Assembly (NCBI GenBank): GCA_020847555.1
Contig: JADLBT010000403.1
Span: 1 to 10,832, forward strand
Length of the DNA: 10,832 nucleotides
Reading direction: 5' to 3'
Source of the DNA: Gemmataceae bacterium
GTDB taxonomy: Bacteria > Planctomycetota > Planctomycetia > Gemmatales > Gemmataceae
Made by a program: the position numbers and the translations under genes
Shown: one piece after another, positions 7,829-10,832 of the stretch
Position numbering within the stretch: position 1 is the stretch's first letter
How the letters are laid out: each line of letters opens with the position of its first letter
Notes under the pieces: generated by a model
Databases searched by the model: none
Told to the model about the DNA's origin: nothing
Seen by the model: the letters and a program-made list of their open reading frames with translations, nothing else

Positions 7829-7849
7829 TCGGCGCCGGAAAATCGGCGC
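7829..7849 (+). repeat. Repeat copy 2: TCGGCGCCG, 5 bases, TCGGCGC
   Basis: Second copy of the motif at 7512-7532. It ends 27 bases before the start codon of the sigma-54 activator gene and within its presumed leader, where a protein or an RNA fold could affect expression. Confidence 0.5.
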
Positions 7850-7876
7850 ACACTTCGACAGACCCTCGGAGTGGCC

Positions 7877-10832
7877 ATGACGTCCTCATCCCTCCGCTCT
7901 CGGGTTGTCGCGGCCCTTGCGGCGGTCCGCCTCGCATTGCTCCAGGCATCTGCGTTCGTCCGCCACCTCCTTACTCGTCGTGGGCTCCTGATTCTTGCCG
8001 GCATCCTCGCTTGCCTGTACGCCTTCGCCGTCCTGATTCATGTGCAGCGTGTTCCCGATCTCGGGCTGCGCAGCGCCTTTAGCCCGATCCTCAAGGCTGC
8101 CCCGCGCGACGGCTCCTATCGCCCCGACGCGGGCACACCCGTTCCGGAAGCAGGCGATCAGGTGAGCCGAATCGGCGACCTTGTCATCGCCACCTGGCCA
8201 GAGCTACTTCGCGCTCCTGATCAACTGTACGCCATACTAGGATCAGTGCCCCCCACCGCGCCACTGCCGGAATGGGCGCGGCGCGACCCGGACGGCAACC
8301 TGCAGGTGCGGGCCGAGTTCAGACGTGCCGGAAAGGACGGCCAGCCGCCGGTTATTCTGCGCGGCTGGTGCGAGCTGGGACACCTTCCGGCGGAAGAGCT
8401 GGTGCCGACCGTCCTGTGGTTCCTGCTCAAACTCTCGCTCTTCCTCGTCGGTGCGATCGTCCTGTGGAAGCGACCGGGGGATGACGCCGCTGCCCTGTTC
8501 TTCCTGCTCTGCATTGTGACCCTCGGCGCCTACATGGGCGGATATCACTGGCCGTACATCGCGACTGTTCCGGTCCTCACCCTCGTCTTCATGGTTTGCG
8601 GCGTACTCCTGCCGGTCGTCAGCCTCCACTTCTACCTGACCTTCCCGCGGCCCAAGCGCTTCCTGCGCCAGCGTCCGCGGGCCACCCTGGCCGCTGTCTA
8701 CGGTCTGCCGCTCGCGTTCCTCGGGGCGCTGGTGCTCCTCTATTTCCGGGCACGATCGGTGACGCGCGGCGCCGGCCCGGACGGCGTCGCCGACGCCCTG
8801 GACCTGCTGCGGCAGGCCGTCCTCCTGTACCTGGCGGTGGCGACCGGGTGGTACGTCCTGAGCATCGCTGCCCTGATCCACAGCTACCGGACAGCGGCGG
8901 ACCTGACCGAGTCGAACCAGGTCAAGTGGATTCTGTTCGGCGGACTGCTCGCGCTGGGGCCGATCGGCTACTCGCTCTACCTCGCCCTGTGGGAGCCGGA
9001 CGCCTTCGGGGCCGGCGCCGCCACATGGCCGATGTTCGCCGCGTCGGTGTGCCTGACGGTGGCGTTCGCGGTCAGCATCACGCGCTACCGGCTGATGGAG
9101 CTGGACAAGATCGTCAGCTCCGGCGTCGTCTACTTCCTCATCAGCTTCCTGGCCGGCCTGGCGTACTACGCGGTCGTGTTCGTCGGCACGCTGTTCTTCC
9201 ACCACGCGGTCGCCGGCCCGTCGCTGTCGCACGCGCTGACCGTCAGCACCACCGCCCTGGTTCTGATGCTCATCCTCGACCTGGCCCGCAGCCGGGTGAT
9301 GCGAGCCCTTGACCGGCGCTTCCACCGGCAGAAGTACCAGCTCGACCACACCTTGCAGCGCATGGGCCAGGCGGTGCAGCAACTGGTCGATCCGCCGACC
9401 CTCCTCAACCGCCTGCTCCACGCCTCGGCCGACCTGCTCGGCGTGGCGCGCGGGGCCGTCTACCTCCGCCGGGACGACCCGCCAGCCTACCGCCTCGCCG
9501 GGATCCTCGGGCCGGCGCCGGAGGCGCCCGAGCTGCCGCCGGACTGCCCGCTGCTGGCGGCGCTGCAGGCGCGCGGCACCGTGACCGTCCCGGAGTGGTC
9601 GCGCTTCGGGCTGGACCCCGCCCCGCGGCGGCTGGAGGCGCTGGGCGGCGGGCTCGCCCACGCGCTGGCCCACGAGGGACGTATCCTCGCCGTCCTGGTG
9701 CTCGGCCCGAAGGACCGCGGCCCGTACCAGGCGGAGGATCTCAACCTGCTCGCGGCGTTCGCCCAGATCACCGTCCCGGCGCTGGAGAGTGCGCAGGGCC
9801 ACCAGGTCATCGAGGTGCTCAACCGTGACCTCAAGGCGAAGGTCGAGAAGATCGCCGAGCAGCAGCGGCGCATCCTGGCGCTGCAGAGCGAGCTGCGCCG
9901 GCAATCCCTCGCCCGCCCCGCGCCGGTCCCCCTGCCCGCCGCGGCCGCAGACGCCGCCGCGCCGACCCCAGACCCCTCGCTCCCGGCCCCTGCCAGGGGC
10001 ATCGTCGGGTCCGGCCCGCAGGTCCGGCAACTGCTGCACCTCGTCCGCAAGGTGGCCGAGAACGACCGCACCGTCGTGCTGGTTCGCGGGGAGAGCGGGA
10101 CCGGCAAGGAACTGCTCGCCCAGGCGGTCCACGAGCACAGCCCGCGGGCGAGCAAGCCGTTCGTCAAGGTCCACTGCGCCGCCCTGGCGCCGACGCTGCT
10201 GGAGAGTGAGTTGTTCGGCCACGTCAAGGGGGCGTTCACCGGCGCTCACAAGGACAAGGTCGGCCGGTTCGAGCTGGCCAACGGCGGGACGCTGTTCCTC
10301 GACGAGATCGGCGACATCTCGCTGGAGGTGCAAACGAAGCTGCTGCGCGTCCTGCAGGAGATGACGTTCGAGCGCGTCGGGTCGAACGAGCCGGTGAAGG
10401 TGGACGTGCGCATCCTGGCCGCGACCCACCAGGATCTGGAGGGGCTGATCCGGGCTGGCCGGTTCCGGATGGATCTGTTCTACCGGCTCAACGTGTTTCC
10501 GGTGGTGGTGCCGCCACTGCGCGAGCGGCGCGAGGACGTGCCGGAGCTGGTGCAGCACTTCTTGCGCCTGGCGGCCCAGCGCTGCAACAAGCCGGTCCCG
10601 CAGATCGACGACGACGCCCTGGCGGCCCTGCGGGCGTATGCGTGGCCGGGGAACGTGCGCGAGCTGGAGAACGTCATCGAGCGCGCGGTGGTGATCGCCG
10701 AGGGGCCGCTCGTAACGCTGCAGGAGTTGTCCGAGGAAATCCTGCAGGTGGCGGACGGCGTGGCGGTGCCGTGGGCGGATGGTGACGACGAACTGGTGAC
10801 GGCGACGCGGCGCGGGGTGCGCCACGAGCGCG
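7877..10832 (+). CDS. Membrane-anchored sigma-54-dependent activator (PDZ-like, multi-TM, GAF-like, AAA+), 3' end missing
   Basis: An activator that remodels sigma-54 RNA polymerase using ATP; 985 residues lie in the window. The start is ATG 7877 with GGAG at 7868-7871. Residues about 35-55 are a membrane helix. Residues about 60-175 include [17 protein letters not shown], like a PDZ domain, and should lie outside the cytoplasm. About nine further hydrophobic segments follow between 177 and 470, including [13 protein letters not shown] as in some multi-pass sensor kinases. A GAF-like domain (about 495-640), a coiled coil (about 645-680) and an Ala/Pro linker (680-706) lead to the AAA+ domain from about 708: Walker A GESGTGKE at 738-745, sigma-54-contacting GAFTGA at 785-790, Walker B with D809-E810, the arginine-rich FRMDLFYRL, and [16 protein letters not shown]. 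All motifs needed for sigma-54 activation are intact. The C-terminal DNA-binding helix-turn-helix, if present, lies beyond the window. Targets are unknown. No response-regulator receiver domain is present, so control is probably by the sensory regions. Confidence 0.93.
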   Translation, partial: MTSSSLRSRVVAALAAVRLALLQASAFVRHLLTRRGLLILAGILACLYAFAVLIHVQRVPDLGLRSAFSPILKAAPRDGSYRPDAGTPVPEAGDQVSRIGDLVIATWPELLRAPDQLYAILGSVPPTAPLPEWARRDPDGNLQVRAEFRRAGKDGQPPVILRGWCELGHLPAEELVPTVLWFLLKLSLFLVGAIVLWKRPGDDAAALFFLLCIVTLGAYMGGYHWPYIATVPVLTLVFMVCGVLLPVVSLHFYLTFPRPKRFLRQRPRATLAAVYGLPLAFLGALVLLYFRARSVTRGAGPDGVADALDLLRQAVLLYLAVATGWYVLSIAALIHSYRTAADLTESNQVKWILFGGLLALGPIGYSLYLALWEPDAFGAGAATWPMFAASVCLTVAFAVSITRYRLMELDKIVSSGVVYFLISFLAGLAYYAVVFVGTLFFHHAVAGPSLSHALTVSTTALVLMLILDLARSRVMRALDRRFHRQKYQLDHTLQRMGQAVQQLVDPPTLLNRLLHASADLLGVARGAVYLRRDDPPAYRLAGILGPAPEAPELPPDCPLLAALQARGTVTVPEWSRFGLDPAPRRLEALGGGLAHALAHEGRILAVLVLGPKDRGPYQAEDLNLLAAFAQITVPALESAQGHQVIEVLNRDLKAKVEKIAEQQRRILALQSELRRQSLARPAPVPLPAAAADAAAPTPDPSLPAPARGIVGSGPQVRQLLHLVRKVAENDRTVVLVRGESGTGKELLAQAVHEHSPRASKPFVKVHCAALAPTLLESELFGHVKGAFTGAHKDKVGRFELANGGTLFLDEIGDISLEVQTKLLRVLQEMTFERVGSNEPVKVDVRILAATHQDLEGLIRAGRFRMDLFYRLNVFPVVVPPLRERREDVPELVQHFLRLAAQRCNKPVPQIDDDALAALRAYAWPGNVRELENVIERAVVIAEGPLVTLQELSEEILQVADGVAVPWADGDDELVTATRRGVRHER

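Larger units (their letters stand above)
7261..7876. other. Long divergent intergenic region, lower in G+C
   Basis: 616 bases between two divergent genes, visibly richer in A+T than the coding parts, with no supported gene. It contains the hydrolase SD, hairpin GGGAT/ATCCC at 7380-7392, an A+T-rich dyad at 7402-7417, six TCGGCGC words, a UUCG-capped hairpin at 7503-7522, a short dyad ACTGAATCAGT at 7608-7618, TATAGT at 7644-7649 without a -35 partner, and the TTGACT-17-TAAAGT promoter at 7706-7734. Short open frames here (for example 7418-7612 plus and 7415-7609 minus) show no recognisable protein. Confidence 0.6.

Noticed and set aside
8243..10825. Antisense open frame of 860 codons
   Set aside because: It lies opposite a gene with clear AAA+ motifs. 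Its composition is Arg-, Gln-, Val- and Asp-rich with no recognisable fold, as expected for the antisense of high-GC codons.

Overview
The window looks like chromosome of a high-GC planctomycete, most likely of the Gemmata group. This is inferred from three things: a DUF1559 pseudopilin-like protein with an N-terminal prepilin motif and the H-X9-DG motif (a family greatly expanded in Planctomycetes), frequent GTG starts behind Shine-Dalgarno (SD) sequences, and long G+C-rich spacers with hairpins at gene ends. No insertion sequence, CRISPR array, tRNA or rRNA was seen.

Layout. Positions 1-278 hold a strong near-perfect palindrome and a terminator-like hairpin, then dcd (dCTP deaminase, +). 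The spacer 828-1181 carries what looks like an antisense scrap of a WD40-repeat gene. Next is a fusion of an acyltransferase-like (GNAT/FeeM-type) domain with a class V aminotransferase (+), closed by a terminator-like hairpin. A TTGACC-17-TAAAGT promoter then precedes ftsH (+), a membrane AAA+ zinc protease. After ftsH comes a well-conserved cobalamin riboswitch. The only gene between it and a 12-bp perfect hairpin is the DUF1559 pseudopilin-like gene (+). Convergent to that is an alpha/beta hydrolase (-). A 616-base spacer with less G+C follows, containing repeated TCGGCGC motifs, a UUCG hairpin, an A+T-rich dyad and a second TTGACT-17-TAAAGT promoter. The last gene (+, cut by the window end) is an unusual sigma-54 activator with a multi-pass membrane region, a PDZ-like segment, a GAF-like domain and an AAA+ domain with intact GAFTGA.

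The genes do not form one pathway. Most appear to be single-gene units with their own promoters and terminators. The most unusual arrangement is the B12 riboswitch that appears to control a lone pilin-like protein. Next in interest are the acyltransferase-aminotransferase fusion and the membrane-anchored sigma-54 activator.
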